Positions 15,904 to 24,075 of a stretch of 64,000 bases of DNA are shown here, one piece after another. Location of the stretch: assembly GCF_015595025.1 (NCBI RefSeq), contig NZ_JADNRL010000026.1:142395-206394 (forward strand). Reading direction: 5' to 3'. This DNA is from Halomonas sp. KAO. Its GTDB lineage: Bacteria > Pseudomonadota > Gammaproteobacteria > Pseudomonadales > Halomonadaceae. Both the position numbers and the translations under genes were made by a program. The notes under the pieces were generated by a model. The model did no database searches and was not told the origin of the DNA. It saw nothing but the letters and a program-made list of their open reading frames with translations. Every line of letters starts with the position of its first letter. Positions within the stretch are counted from its first letter, which is position 1.

Positions 15904-18471
15904 ATGGCAACCCTACCCTCGCAGGCAGACGCGGTGATCATCGGCCTGGGCGGCATCGTCGGAGCCTCGGTGGTCCACCACCTCATCGAGCTGGGCTGGA
16001 CCAAACTGGTGGGTCTGGAGACCGCCGCCCTGCCCTCGGACGTCGGCTCCACCGCTCACGCCTCCGACTTCTGCTACATGACCTCCCACGACCGCCTGAG
16101 CTGCTATACCACCACCTACAGCCAGCGCTTCTTTGAAGCAATGGGCCACTACCACAAGTCCGGCGGGCTGGAGATCGCAAGGGTCGGCGACGACGCGCGC
16201 CTGGCCGAGCTCCAGCGCAAGGTCGCCTCGGGCAAGGCGTTCGGTACCCGCGCCTGCATGATCGATGCCGATGAGACGGTGGCACGCTTCCCGCTGCTGG
16301 AGCGCGACCTGGTGCTCGGCGCCCTCTGGGATCCCGATGCCGGGCTGGTGGTGCCACGCTCCCAGCGCGTTGCCGGCGAGCTGATCGAGAAGGCCGTTGC
16401 CAGCGGCCATCTGCACGCCTTCGCCGAGACCCCGGCGCTGGATATCGATGTCCGCGATGGACGGGTTCACGGCGTCGAGACGCTGAAGGGCTATGTCTCG
16501 ACGCCTCTGGTGATCGTTACCGCCGGTATCTGGGGACCGATTCCCGCCGCCATGGGCGGTGCCGCCCTGCCGCTGATGCCACTGGAACACCCGCTGATCT
16601 TCTTCGGCCCCTTCGACACCTTCGCCGGCAGCGGCAAGGAGATCGGCTACCCCTTGCTGCGCGACCAGGGCAACTCCGCCTATCTGCGCGATACCGGTGA
16701 CCCGGCCAGCACCGAGGGCGGACAGCTCGAACTGGGCCACTATGAGCCGCGGGAACCGCGCCTGGTGGAGCCGCACGCCATCCTCGATCGCCACCGGGCC
16801 CGGCTCTCCCCCTCGATGCGCGACCTGGAGATCGACCAGGTCGCCGAGGCGCTGGAGCGCGCCATGACGCTCACCCCGGTGCTGGGTGAGCTGGGGCTGG
16901 ACGAGAAGCACTCCTTCAACGGCCTGCTCTCGGTCACCTCCGACGGTGGCTCGTTGGTGGGCGAGTCGCCGGAAACCCGCGGCCTGTGGTTCTGCGAGGC
17001 GGTCTGGGTCAAGGACGCCCCGGGCATGGGCAAGCTGCTAGCCGACTGGATCACCCGGGGCCGGCCCGACATGGACCCCTGCAGCGTCGATATCGCTCGC
17101 TTCTATCCGGTGCAGAAGACCCCGCACCACATCCATGGACGCTGCCGGGAGATCGCCCAGAAGATCTACGACCCGCCGGTGCACCCCCGGGAGCCCTTCG
17201 CCAGCGGCCGCAACCTCAGGCGCGGCCCCTTCTGGTCGAGGGAGCAGGAGCTGGGGGGCTACTTCATGGAGGCCGCCGGCTGGGAACGCGCCCACGGCTA
17301 TGCCGCCAACGAGACGCGTCTGGCCGCCTATCTGGAACGGGTGCCGGAACGCCCCGCCGAATGGGATGCCCGCCACTTCTGGCGTGTCGCCAATGCCGAG
17401 CAGCTCGCCATGAGCGATGACGTGGGCATGGTCAATCTCTCCCACTTCGCCATCTACGATATCTCGGGACACGACGCCGAGGCACTGCTGGAGCGTCTAT
17501 CGGTGGCACGCATCGGTGGCGACACCCCCATCGGCAAGGGGGTCTACACCCACTTCCTCGACGACGCCGGCGGCGTGCATTCCGACCTCACCATCGTGCG
17601 CCTGGCGCCGGACAGCTGGCGGGTGATCTGTGGTGGCGATACCGGCCACCGTGACCTGATGTGGATCATCCGCCGTGGCGAGGGGTGGGGGCTGACACGC
17701 TGGCACCTGGAGGACCGCACCGACGGCCTGGCCACCCTGGGCCTGTGGGGCCCCAACGCCCGCCGCACCCTGCAGGCACTCGCCGATGTGCCTGAGGCCC
17801 TGGACGATGCCCACCTCCCCTTCGCCACCGCCCGCGAGATCCGTGTCCAGGGCCTGCCGGTCTGGGCCTTCCGAATCTCCTACGTGGGTGAGCAGGGCTG
17901 GGAGCTATACATCCCCTTCAGCTACGGGCTGGCGCTCTGGGACCGGCTGTTCGAGGCCGGCGTCACGCCGGTGGGGATCGACACCTACGCCAACAGCCGT
18001 CGCCTGGAGAAGAGCCTGCGCCTTCAGAATGTCGACCTGCTCACCGACTACAACCTCGTGGAGGCGGGCCTGGCCCGCCCCAAGGTGAAGAGTGCCGAGT
18101 TCCACGGCAAGAGCGCCCACCTCGAGCAGCGTGGTCGTGAGCATCAGCCGGCCACCCTCTGCACCCTGGTGATGGAGGATCACCACGACAGCAGTGGCAT
18201 ACCGCGCTTCCCGGTCGGCCAGGCACCACTGCTCGACCCCGAGAGCGGCGAGGTGCCGGTGGACACCCTGGGACGGCGTTCCTATACCACCAGCATCGCC
18301 TGGGGCCCCTCGCTCGAATGCAATATCGCGCTGGGCTATCTGCCCCAGGCCTATGCCGAAGAGGACCGCCGACTGCTGCTGGAGTACTTCGGCGAGCACT
18401 ACTCGATGCGCGTAGCCGCGGTGGGCTACCGGGCGCTCTACGACCCGCTGGGCGAGCGACCACGCAGCTGA
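15904..18471 (+). CDS. FAD oxidase-GcvT fusion, dimethylglycine/sarcosine dehydrogenase-like
   Basis: About 855 residues with the full layout of mitochondrial dimethylglycine dehydrogenase: N-terminal DAO FAD domain (about 8-395; IIGLGGIVGASVVHHL, with His in GSTAHAS at about 52 where DMGDH attaches FAD), a linking domain (about 400-455), then GcvT (about 460-730) and GcvT C-terminal barrel (about 740-850). Such enzymes oxidise an N-methyl group and pass the carbon to tetrahydrofolate as methylene-THF. The dinucleotide motif GLGGIVG is unusual for the family and the substrate is open. ATG 15904 is used because AGGAGG lies six bases upstream; the TTG directly after AGGAGG is too close. It ends five bases before the convergent AraC-type gene. 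Confidence 0.85.
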   Translation: MATLPSQADAVIIGLGGIVGASVVHHLIELGWTKLVGLETAALPSDVGSTAHASDFCYMTSHDRLSCYTTTYSQRFFEAMGHYHKSGGLEIARVGDDARLAELQRKVASGKAFGTRACMIDADETVARFPLLERDLVLGALWDPDAGLVVPRSQRVAGELIEKAVASGHLHAFAETPALDIDVRDGRVHGVETLKGYVSTPLVIVTAGIWGPIPAAMGGAALPLMPLEHPLIFFGPFDTFAGSGKEIGYPLLRDQGNSAYLRDTGDPASTEGGQLELGHYEPREPRLVEPHAILDRHRARLSPSMRDLEIDQVAEALERAMTLTPVLGELGLDEKHSFNGLLSVTSDGGSLVGESPETRGLWFCEAVWVKDAPGMGKLLADWITRGRPDMDPCSVDIARFYPVQKTPHHIHGRCREIAQKIYDPPVHPREPFASGRNLRRGPFWSREQELGGYFMEAAGWERAHGYAANETRLAAYLERVPERPAEWDARHFWRVANAEQLAMSDDVGMVNLSHFAIYDISGHDAEALLERLSVARIGGDTPIGKGVYTHFLDDAGGVHSDLTIVRLAPDSWRVICGGDTGHRDLMWIIRRGEGWGLTRWHLEDRTDGLATLGLWGPNARRTLQALADVPEALDDAHLPFATAREIRVQGLPVWAFRISYVGEQGWELYIPFSYGLALWDRLFEAGVTPVGIDTYANSRRLEKSLRLQNVDLLTDYNLVEAGLARPKVKSAEFHGKSAHLEQRGREHQPATLCTLVMEDHHDSSGIPRFPVGQAPLLDPESGEVPVDTLGRRSYTTSIAWGPSLECNIALGYLPQAYAEEDRRLLLEYFGEHYSMRVAAVGYRALYDPLGERPRS

Positions 18472-18476
18472 GCGGC

Positions 18477-19499
18477 CTACTCCTCCAGGGTCCGTTCGTG
18501 GGATATCGTCAACTCGGCCTGGCGCAGCGCCCGCCGCTTGCGCTCGCCGCTGGGCGAGTGCCCGAAGTGGTCGTGATAGCACTTGGTGAAGTGAGGCGGT
18601 GAAATGAAGCCACAGGCCAGCGCCACCTCGGTGATCGGCATATGGGTCTGCAGCAGCAGGAGTCGTGCCCGGGCCAGGCGCAGGGCCAGGTAATACTTCA
18701 GCGGGGGCACCTCCACATAGCGCTGAAACAGCCGCTCCAGCTGGCGCCGCGACAGGCCGGCATAACGCGCAATCTCATCCAGGGCCAGCGGCTCCTGCAG
18801 GTTGGCCTCCATCAGGGTGGCCACCTCCTCCAGCTTGGGATGGCTATGCCCCAGGCGCACCCGCAGCGGGGCGCGCTGACGGTCATCGACCCCGCGAATG
18901 CGTTCATGAATGAACTCCTCGGCAATCGCCTCGGCCAGGCCGAGGCCCTGCTGGCGACCAATCAGGTTGAGCATCATGTCCAGCGGGGCAATCCCCCCCG
19001 AGCAGGTGTAGCGGTCGCGATCCATGACGAAGAGTTGCGAGGAGAAGGTCACGGCGGGAAAGCGCCGCGCCGCGTGGAGACTGCCGATATGTTCCCAGTG
19101 CAGGGTACAGCGGTAGCCGTCGAGCAGCCCCGCCATCGCCAGCACATAGCCACCGGTGCACAGCGCTCCCAGCGGCGTGCCGCGCTCGGCCAGGCGGCGC
19201 AGCCAGGCGAGTACCGGGCGTTCGCAGTGCGCCTGCACCCCCACCCCACTACATACCAGCATCAGATCCAGGGCTGGCATCGGCTCCAGCGCCTGGTCCA
19301 CCAGCGTGGCCAGGCCGTTGCTGGCATGCACCTCACCCCCATCACGACTCACCAGATGCCAGGTATAGAGCCGGTGGTCGGCCAGGTGGTTGGCCATCCG
19401 CAGCGGCTCCAGGGCCGAGGCGAAGGCCAGCTGCGAGAAGCCCGGCAGCAGCAGAAATCCGATATCGTAGTGGCAACCTGCCACGTCGGTGGTCGACAT
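18477..19499 (-). CDS. GlxA-family AraC regulator with GATase1-like sensor domain (GbdR-like)
   Basis: About 340 residues: an N-terminal DJ-1/PfpI (amidotransferase-like) domain (about 10-180; FLLLPGFSQLAFASALEPLRMAN) and a C-terminal AraC double helix-turn-helix (about 225-325; LDEIARYAGLSRRQLERLFQRY, ITEVALACGFISPPHFTKCYHDHFGHSPS). This layout is shared by GbdR, CdhR and SouR, which control glycine betaine, carnitine and sarcosine catabolism in Pseudomonas. ATG 19499 is preferred to GTG 19505 because GGGAG sits nine bases before the ATG but only three before the GTG. It lies tail-to-tail with the FAD-GcvT gene and 196 bp from fhs, which fits a local activator of the one-carbon island. Confidence 0.85.
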   Translation of the reverse strand: MSTTDVAGCHYDIGFLLLPGFSQLAFASALEPLRMANHLADHRLYTWHLVSRDGGEVHASNGLATLVDQALEPMPALDLMLVCSGVGVQAHCERPVLAWLRRLAERGTPLGALCTGGYVLAMAGLLDGYRCTLHWEHIGSLHAARRFPAVTFSSQLFVMDRDRYTCSGGIAPLDMMLNLIGRQQGLGLAEAIAEEFIHERIRGVDDRQRAPLRVRLGHSHPKLEEVATLMEANLQEPLALDEIARYAGLSRRQLERLFQRYVEVPPLKYYLALRLARARLLLLQTHMPITEVALACGFISPPHFTKCYHDHFGHSPSGERKRRALRQAELTISHERTLEE

Positions 19500-19695
19500 A
19501 CTCACTGGCTCCCGAAAGGCAGGCGATGACTCTTGGACATCAGAGATAGCCTATCCTCGTCGCTTGAGGCAAGTGGGTGACAATCACGCTCAGGGTGTCG
19601 CTGTGCCATAGACCCTCGACGTCGTCAGACAAGAGAAGCGGACGATGCGGGCGATACTGAACCCGACGACCGGCGTTTCCTCAGGAGCAACCGCC

Positions 19696-21435
19696 ATGCC
19701 GACCCAAGCGACCGACCCCATTCCCGCGCAACCCAACGACAACCTGAGCATCGCCAGGGCGGCACGACTCTGGCCCATCGAGGAGATCGCCCACCGCCTG
19801 GGCCTGCCCGGCGAGGCGGTGGAGCCCTACGGGCGCGGCATCGCCAAGATCGACCTTACGGCCATGACGGCACTGGCCGAGTCTCCTCGCGGGCGCTATG
19901 TGGTCGTCACCTCGATGACTCCGACGCCTCCCGGCGAAGGCAAGACCACCACCGCCATCGGCCTGGTGCAGGGGCTCCAGCGCCTGGGCCATCGCGCGGC
20001 GGTGGCCCTGCGCCAGCCCTCCATGGGGCCGACCCTCGGGCTCAAGGGTGGCGCCACCGGCGGCGGCCACAGCCAGGTACTGCCCATGGAGCGCATCAAC
20101 CTGCACCTCACCGGTGACCTGCATGCCGTCGCCGCGGCCCACAACCTGCTGGCGGCCATGGTCGACAACCATCTGCATCACCGTCTCACTCCGGAGCTCA
20201 GCCCGCGGGACATCTGCTGGCAGCGGGTGATCGACCTCAACGACCGAGCGCTTCGCCACCTGGTGCTGGGCCTTGGCGGGCGCGGCGACGGCGTGCCCCG
20301 CCAGGGGGGCTTCGAGATCACCGCCGCCTCGGAGGTAATGGCGGTGCTGGCGCTGGCCGACTCCCTGGCCGACCTGCGGAAACGGCTGGGGCGGCTGATC
20401 GTGGGGCTCGACCACGACGGCGAGCCGGTCACCGCCGAGCAGATCGGCGCCGCCGGTGCGATGACGGTGCTGCTCAAGGAGGCGCTCAAGCCCAACCTGC
20501 TGCAGACCCTGGAGCATGCGCCGGCGCTGATCCACGCCGGCCCCTTCGGCAATATCGCCCACGGCAACTCCTCCATCGTCGCCGACCGCATCGGCCTCCA
20601 CGCCGCCGACTTCGTGGTTACCGAGGCCGGCTTCGGCGCCGACATGGGGGGGGAGCGCTTCTTCAATATCAAGTGTCGTGCCTCGGGCCTCACCCCCGAC
20701 GCCGCGGTGCTCGTGGTCACGGTGCGCGCCATGAAGTACCACTGCGGCCAGCACCGGGTGGTTCCCGGCCAGCCGCTACCGGCCTCGCTGCTGGCCGAGG
20801 CCCCCGAAGAGGTCATGGCGGGAGGTGCCAACCTGCTCAAGCAGATCGACAACGTGCGGGACCATGGCCTGACACCGGTCGTGGCGATCAACGCCTTCCC
20901 CGGGGACCATCCGAGCGAGGTGGCCGCCATTCGCGAGCTATGTGCCTCGGTGGGGGTACGCGCCGAACTCTCCACCCATGTGCGCGACGGCGGTGAGGGA
21001 GCCGTGGCGCTGGCCGAGGCGCTGGTCGAGGCGACGGAGGGGGCCGCCGGAGACACCGACGCCTTTCACTACCTCTACCCCGATGAGCTGCCCCTGGCGG
21101 ACAAGATCGAGCGCATCGCCACCCGGCTCTATGGCGCGGATGGCGTCGACTTCGCCCCGGGCATACGGGAGCGCCTGGCGGGCTGGGAGGCGCGGGGATA
21201 TGGCGCGCTGCCGGTGTGCATCGCCAAGACGCATATGTCGCTGTCTCACGATGCACGCCTGCTGGGTGCCCCCACCGGCTGGCGTCTGCCGGTACGCGAG
21301 GTGCGCCTCTCGGCCGGCGCCGGCTTCGTCTACGCCCTGGCCGGCGATATCCGCACCATGCCCGGGCTCAACGCCTCACCGGCTGCCACCCGAATCGATA
21401 TCGATGACGAGGGTAATACCGTGGGCCTGTATTGA
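19696..21435 (+). CDS. fhs: Formate-tetrahydrofolate ligase
   Basis: A 579-residue protein with the Fhs signature P-loop TPTPPGEGKTTTAIGL (Lys about 83) and FNIKCRASGLTPDAAVLVVTVRAMKYHCG. It interconverts formate + ATP + THF and 10-formyl-THF. ATG 19696 carries CAGGAG eight bases upstream; an in-frame ATG at 19645 would add 17 unlike residues. In a demethylation setting it can run toward formate, recovering ATP and freeing THF, after methyl-THF has been oxidised by MetF and FolD (FolD is not in this window). It is transcribed alone, in the same direction as the FAD-GcvT gene but separated from it by the regulator gene. Confidence 0.93.
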   Translation: MPTQATDPIPAQPNDNLSIARAARLWPIEEIAHRLGLPGEAVEPYGRGIAKIDLTAMTALAESPRGRYVVVTSMTPTPPGEGKTTTAIGLVQGLQRLGHRAAVALRQPSMGPTLGLKGGATGGGHSQVLPMERINLHLTGDLHAVAAAHNLLAAMVDNHLHHRLTPELSPRDICWQRVIDLNDRALRHLVLGLGGRGDGVPRQGGFEITAASEVMAVLALADSLADLRKRLGRLIVGLDHDGEPVTAEQIGAAGAMTVLLKEALKPNLLQTLEHAPALIHAGPFGNIAHGNSSIVADRIGLHAADFVVTEAGFGADMGGERFFNIKCRASGLTPDAAVLVVTVRAMKYHCGQHRVVPGQPLPASLLAEAPEEVMAGGANLLKQIDNVRDHGLTPVVAINAFPGDHPSEVAAIRELCASVGVRAELSTHVRDGGEGAVALAEALVEATEGAAGDTDAFHYLYPDELPLADKIERIATRLYGADGVDFAPGIRERLAGWEARGYGALPVCIAKTHMSLSHDARLLGAPTGWRLPVREVRLSAGAGFVYALAGDIRTMPGLNASPAATRIDIDDEGNTVGLY

Positions 21436-21494
21436 CACCCTCTCACCCTATCGACCCCTGTCGGTCCCGGCGCCCCTGGTGACCACATCACGGC

Positions 21495-22787
21495 TCAGAA
21501 CCCGAGCTTGTCACGGGCCTGGTAATACCAGGCTCCCAGGGCGGAGAGCGGCACCCGCAGCAGGCGTCCACCGGGGAACGGCAGATGCGGCAGCCCGGCA
21601 AAGGCGTCGAAGCGCTCCCCCTGGCCGTGCATCACTTCGGCGATCAGCTTGCCGGCCAGGTGGGTACAGGTCACACCGTGGCCGGAGTAGCCCTGGGCAT
21701 AGTAGACATTGCCGTTGATCACCCCGAACTGAGGCATCCGGTTGAGGGTCATCAGGAAGGTACCGCTCCAGGCATAGTCGATCCCGACGTCGGCAAGCTC
21801 GGGGAAGGTCTTAAGCAGCTTGGGCCGGATGACACTCTCGATATCTGCCGGGTCGCTGCCACCGTAATTGACGCCGCCTCCATAGAGCAGCCGGTTGTCG
21901 CGGGTCAGGCGGTAGTAGTCGAGCAGGTAGTTGCAGTCCTCCACCGCCAGGCCATTGGGCAGCAGCCCACGCGCCCTCTCCTCGCCCAGGGGTTCGGTGG
22001 TGATGATCTGGGTACCACAGGGCATCGACTTGCCCTCGATTTCCGACAGCACACCCTTGAGATAGGCATTGCCGGCCATGACCACCCGCTCGGCACGCAC
22101 CCGCCCCCTGGCGGTCGACACCACCGCCGGGGCACCATGCTTCAGCCCCGTGACCGGCGAGTGCTCGAAGATACGTCCGCCCAGGGACTCCACGGCGGCC
22201 GCCTGGCCCAGCACCAGGTTGAGTGGATGCAGGTGGCCACCGCCATGATCGACCAGCACGCCGGTATAGCGGTCGCTGACCACTTCGCGCTTGAGCGCCT
22301 CTCCTTCCAGCAGCTCGAGCTCCCGGTAGCCGTAACGCTCCCACAGCGCCTGATGCTCGCGCAGCCCCTTGAGCTGCCGACCGTTACAGGCGGCGAAGAG
22401 GTTGCCGTCGCGCAGATCACAGTCGATGGCATACCGGGCCACGCGTTCGCGGATGATGCGGTTGCCCTCGAAGGCCATGTCGCCCAGGACCCGGGCGGTC
22501 TCGGCGCCGTACCTGGCCTCGATCACGTCCATGTCGCGGCTGTAACTGTTGACGATCTGGCCGCCATTTCGCCCCGAGGCACCGTAACCGACCCTGACCG
22601 CCTCCAGCACCACCACCGACAGCCCACGCTCCGCCAGATGCAGGGCGGCGGAGACTCCCGTGAAGCCGGCTCCCACCACGCACACATCACAGTCGATATC
22701 ACCCTCGAGGGCGGGGCGTTCGGGCGTCGGGTTGGCGGTATCGGCATACCATGATGCGGCGTGACCGGATTCGAACGAGACGGACAT
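21495..22787 (-). CDS. PuuB-like FAD oxidoreductase (copy 2)
   Basis: DAO-family flavoenzyme of 430 residues, similar to copy 1 over its full length (VVGAGFTGVSAALHLAERG, YGASGRNGGQIVN, YYAQGYSGHGVTCTH, FPGGRLLRVPLSALGAWYY). It probably oxidises a gamma-glutamylated amine or a related amino compound. It is a lone leftward gene with its own AT-rich upstream gap (22788-22882). It sits between fhs and the last polyamine-binding-protein gene, so its ties could be to either pathway. Keeping three such oxidases in one locus suggests different glutamylated substrates, for example those derived from putrescine, spermidine and cadaverine. Confidence 0.82.
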   Translation of the reverse strand: MSVSFESGHAASWYADTANPTPERPALEGDIDCDVCVVGAGFTGVSAALHLAERGLSVVVLEAVRVGYGASGRNGGQIVNSYSRDMDVIEARYGAETARVLGDMAFEGNRIIRERVARYAIDCDLRDGNLFAACNGRQLKGLREHQALWERYGYRELELLEGEALKREVVSDRYTGVLVDHGGGHLHPLNLVLGQAAAVESLGGRIFEHSPVTGLKHGAPAVVSTARGRVRAERVVMAGNAYLKGVLSEIEGKSMPCGTQIITTEPLGEERARGLLPNGLAVEDCNYLLDYYRLTRDNRLLYGGGVNYGGSDPADIESVIRPKLLKTFPELADVGIDYAWSGTFLMTLNRMPQFGVINGNVYYAQGYSGHGVTCTHLAGKLIAEVMHGQGERFDAFAGLPHLPFPGGRLLRVPLSALGAWYYQARDKLGF

Positions 22788-22882
22788 GGCGACCCCTTAT
22801 TGGCAATTTTACTTGACGCTATGACGCGATATTACCGGCCAAAACGGCAGAAAAACAACAATCAAGGCATATGATACTCACC

Positions 22883-22912
22883 AAAAACCGCCGACGGCCA
22901 CTCCGTCGGCGG
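22883..22912 (-). terminator. Intrinsic terminator of the pot operon
   Basis: On the minus strand, 34 bases after the stop of the last gene, arms CCGCCGACGG and CCGTCGGCGG pair perfectly over ten base pairs around five bases. Five T residues follow (22887-22883). This is a classic Rho-independent signal ending the leftward puuB-pot-spuI operon. Confidence 0.85.
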
Positions 22913-22946
22913 CATCCCCACTGGGTGGCGGTGATTGGCGGTGATC

Positions 22947-24023
22947 TCAGCGGCTGCGCGCCTCGTTCCAGAGCTCCTGCAGCAGCTCCAGCTCCTCGCC
23001 ACTCACCGAGGGGGTGAAGTGGAGTCGCTCCCGGGCCGCCGGACCCGGCATCACCGGCGGTTCGCGCAGGACATCATTGACCAGCTCCAGCGCCGCCTCG
23101 TTGGGCGTGGTGTAGAAGTTGTAGTTGGCCAGCCGCGCGGCCACCTCGGGGCGCAGCAGATATTCGATAAAGGCCCGGGCGGCCTCGACATTGGGTGCCC
23201 GCGACGGGATCGCCAGCACATCGACCCAACGCTGGGAGCCCTCCTCGGGAATGAAGAACCCCAGCTTGCCGTAGGTCTCGGGAGCCTCGGCACGCTTGTT
23301 GGCCAGGTCGCCGTTATAGGCCACGCCAGCGTGGATCACCCCGTTGGCCACCTGCTCGATGGCCGCCGTGGCATCCGTGAAGCCCACGAAGTTGTCGCGA
23401 TTGCGGGTCTCGATGATCTGCCTGGCGGCCGCCACCCAGGGCTCCTGGCCCACACAGTCGAAGCCGGCTCCCTGGAAGGCGCAGGCAGTGCCGAAGGTGA
23501 ACTGGGCGTCCCCCTTGAGCAGCGCGAAGGGATAGTCGGCATTGACCTGGGGGTCGTAGAGCAGCCCCCAACCAGGCTCGGGCGAAGGCCAGGTCTCGGT
23601 GTTGTAGACGATGCCGGTGGCGCCCCACAGGTAGGGCACGGTGTAGATCCCCTCGGGGTCATAGCTCGGCCCGCGGAACTCGCCGAGGATATTGTCGTGC
23701 CCCTCGAGCCCTTCCCCCTCGGCCGTCAGCGGTCGGATCAGGCCGGCCTCGATCAGTCGCGGCACGAAGTAGTCCGAGGGCACGATCAGGTCGTACTGGG
23801 CGTCACCGCCGGCGGTCAGCTTGGAGAACAGCTCGGCGTTGGAGTTGTAGTAGTTCTGCACCACCTCGAGACCGGTCTCCGCCTCGAAACCCTCGATGAT
23901 CGCAGGGTCCATGTAGTCCGACCAGTTGAACAGCCGCAGCTTGCCATCCTCGGCCGCCGCGGCAAGGCTCAAGGCCAGCAGGCCCAGCCCCGCAAGCGGC
24001 GCCCAGTGTCTTGGTGTCAGCAT
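22947..24023 (-). CDS. potF: Polyamine ABC transporter substrate-binding protein, PotF-type ligand motif
   Basis: Periplasmic binding protein of 358 residues with a signal peptide (hydrophobic core LAGLGLLALSLAAAA). Next comes the family start LRLFNWSDYMDP. The Ser-Asp pair at about residues 35-36 is the pair E. coli PotF (putrescine) uses, whereas the sister protein at 25496 has Thr-Glu. Other family landmarks are IVPSDYFVPRLIEAGL, YLWGATGIVYN and GVAYNGD. ATG 24023 follows AGGGAG; an upstream ATG at 24071 would destroy the signal peptide. It is the last gene of the leftward operon, 52 bp after spuI and just before the terminator. It delivers ligand to the PotGHI membrane complex. Confidence 0.88.
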   Translation of the reverse strand: MLTPRHWAPLAGLGLLALSLAAAAEDGKLRLFNWSDYMDPAIIEGFEAETGLEVVQNYYNSNAELFSKLTAGGDAQYDLIVPSDYFVPRLIEAGLIRPLTAEGEGLEGHDNILGEFRGPSYDPEGIYTVPYLWGATGIVYNTETWPSPEPGWGLLYDPQVNADYPFALLKGDAQFTFGTACAFQGAGFDCVGQEPWVAAARQIIETRNRDNFVGFTDATAAIEQVANGVIHAGVAYNGDLANKRAEAPETYGKLGFFIPEEGSQRWVDVLAIPSRAPNVEAARAFIEYLLRPEVAARLANYNFYTTPNEAALELVNDVLREPPVMPGPAARERLHFTPSVSGEELELLQELWNEARSR

Positions 24024-24075
24024 CGTCGATCTCCCTGTTTCGAATCGCCGAGGGCGCAGGCCCCCGGCCACTAGC

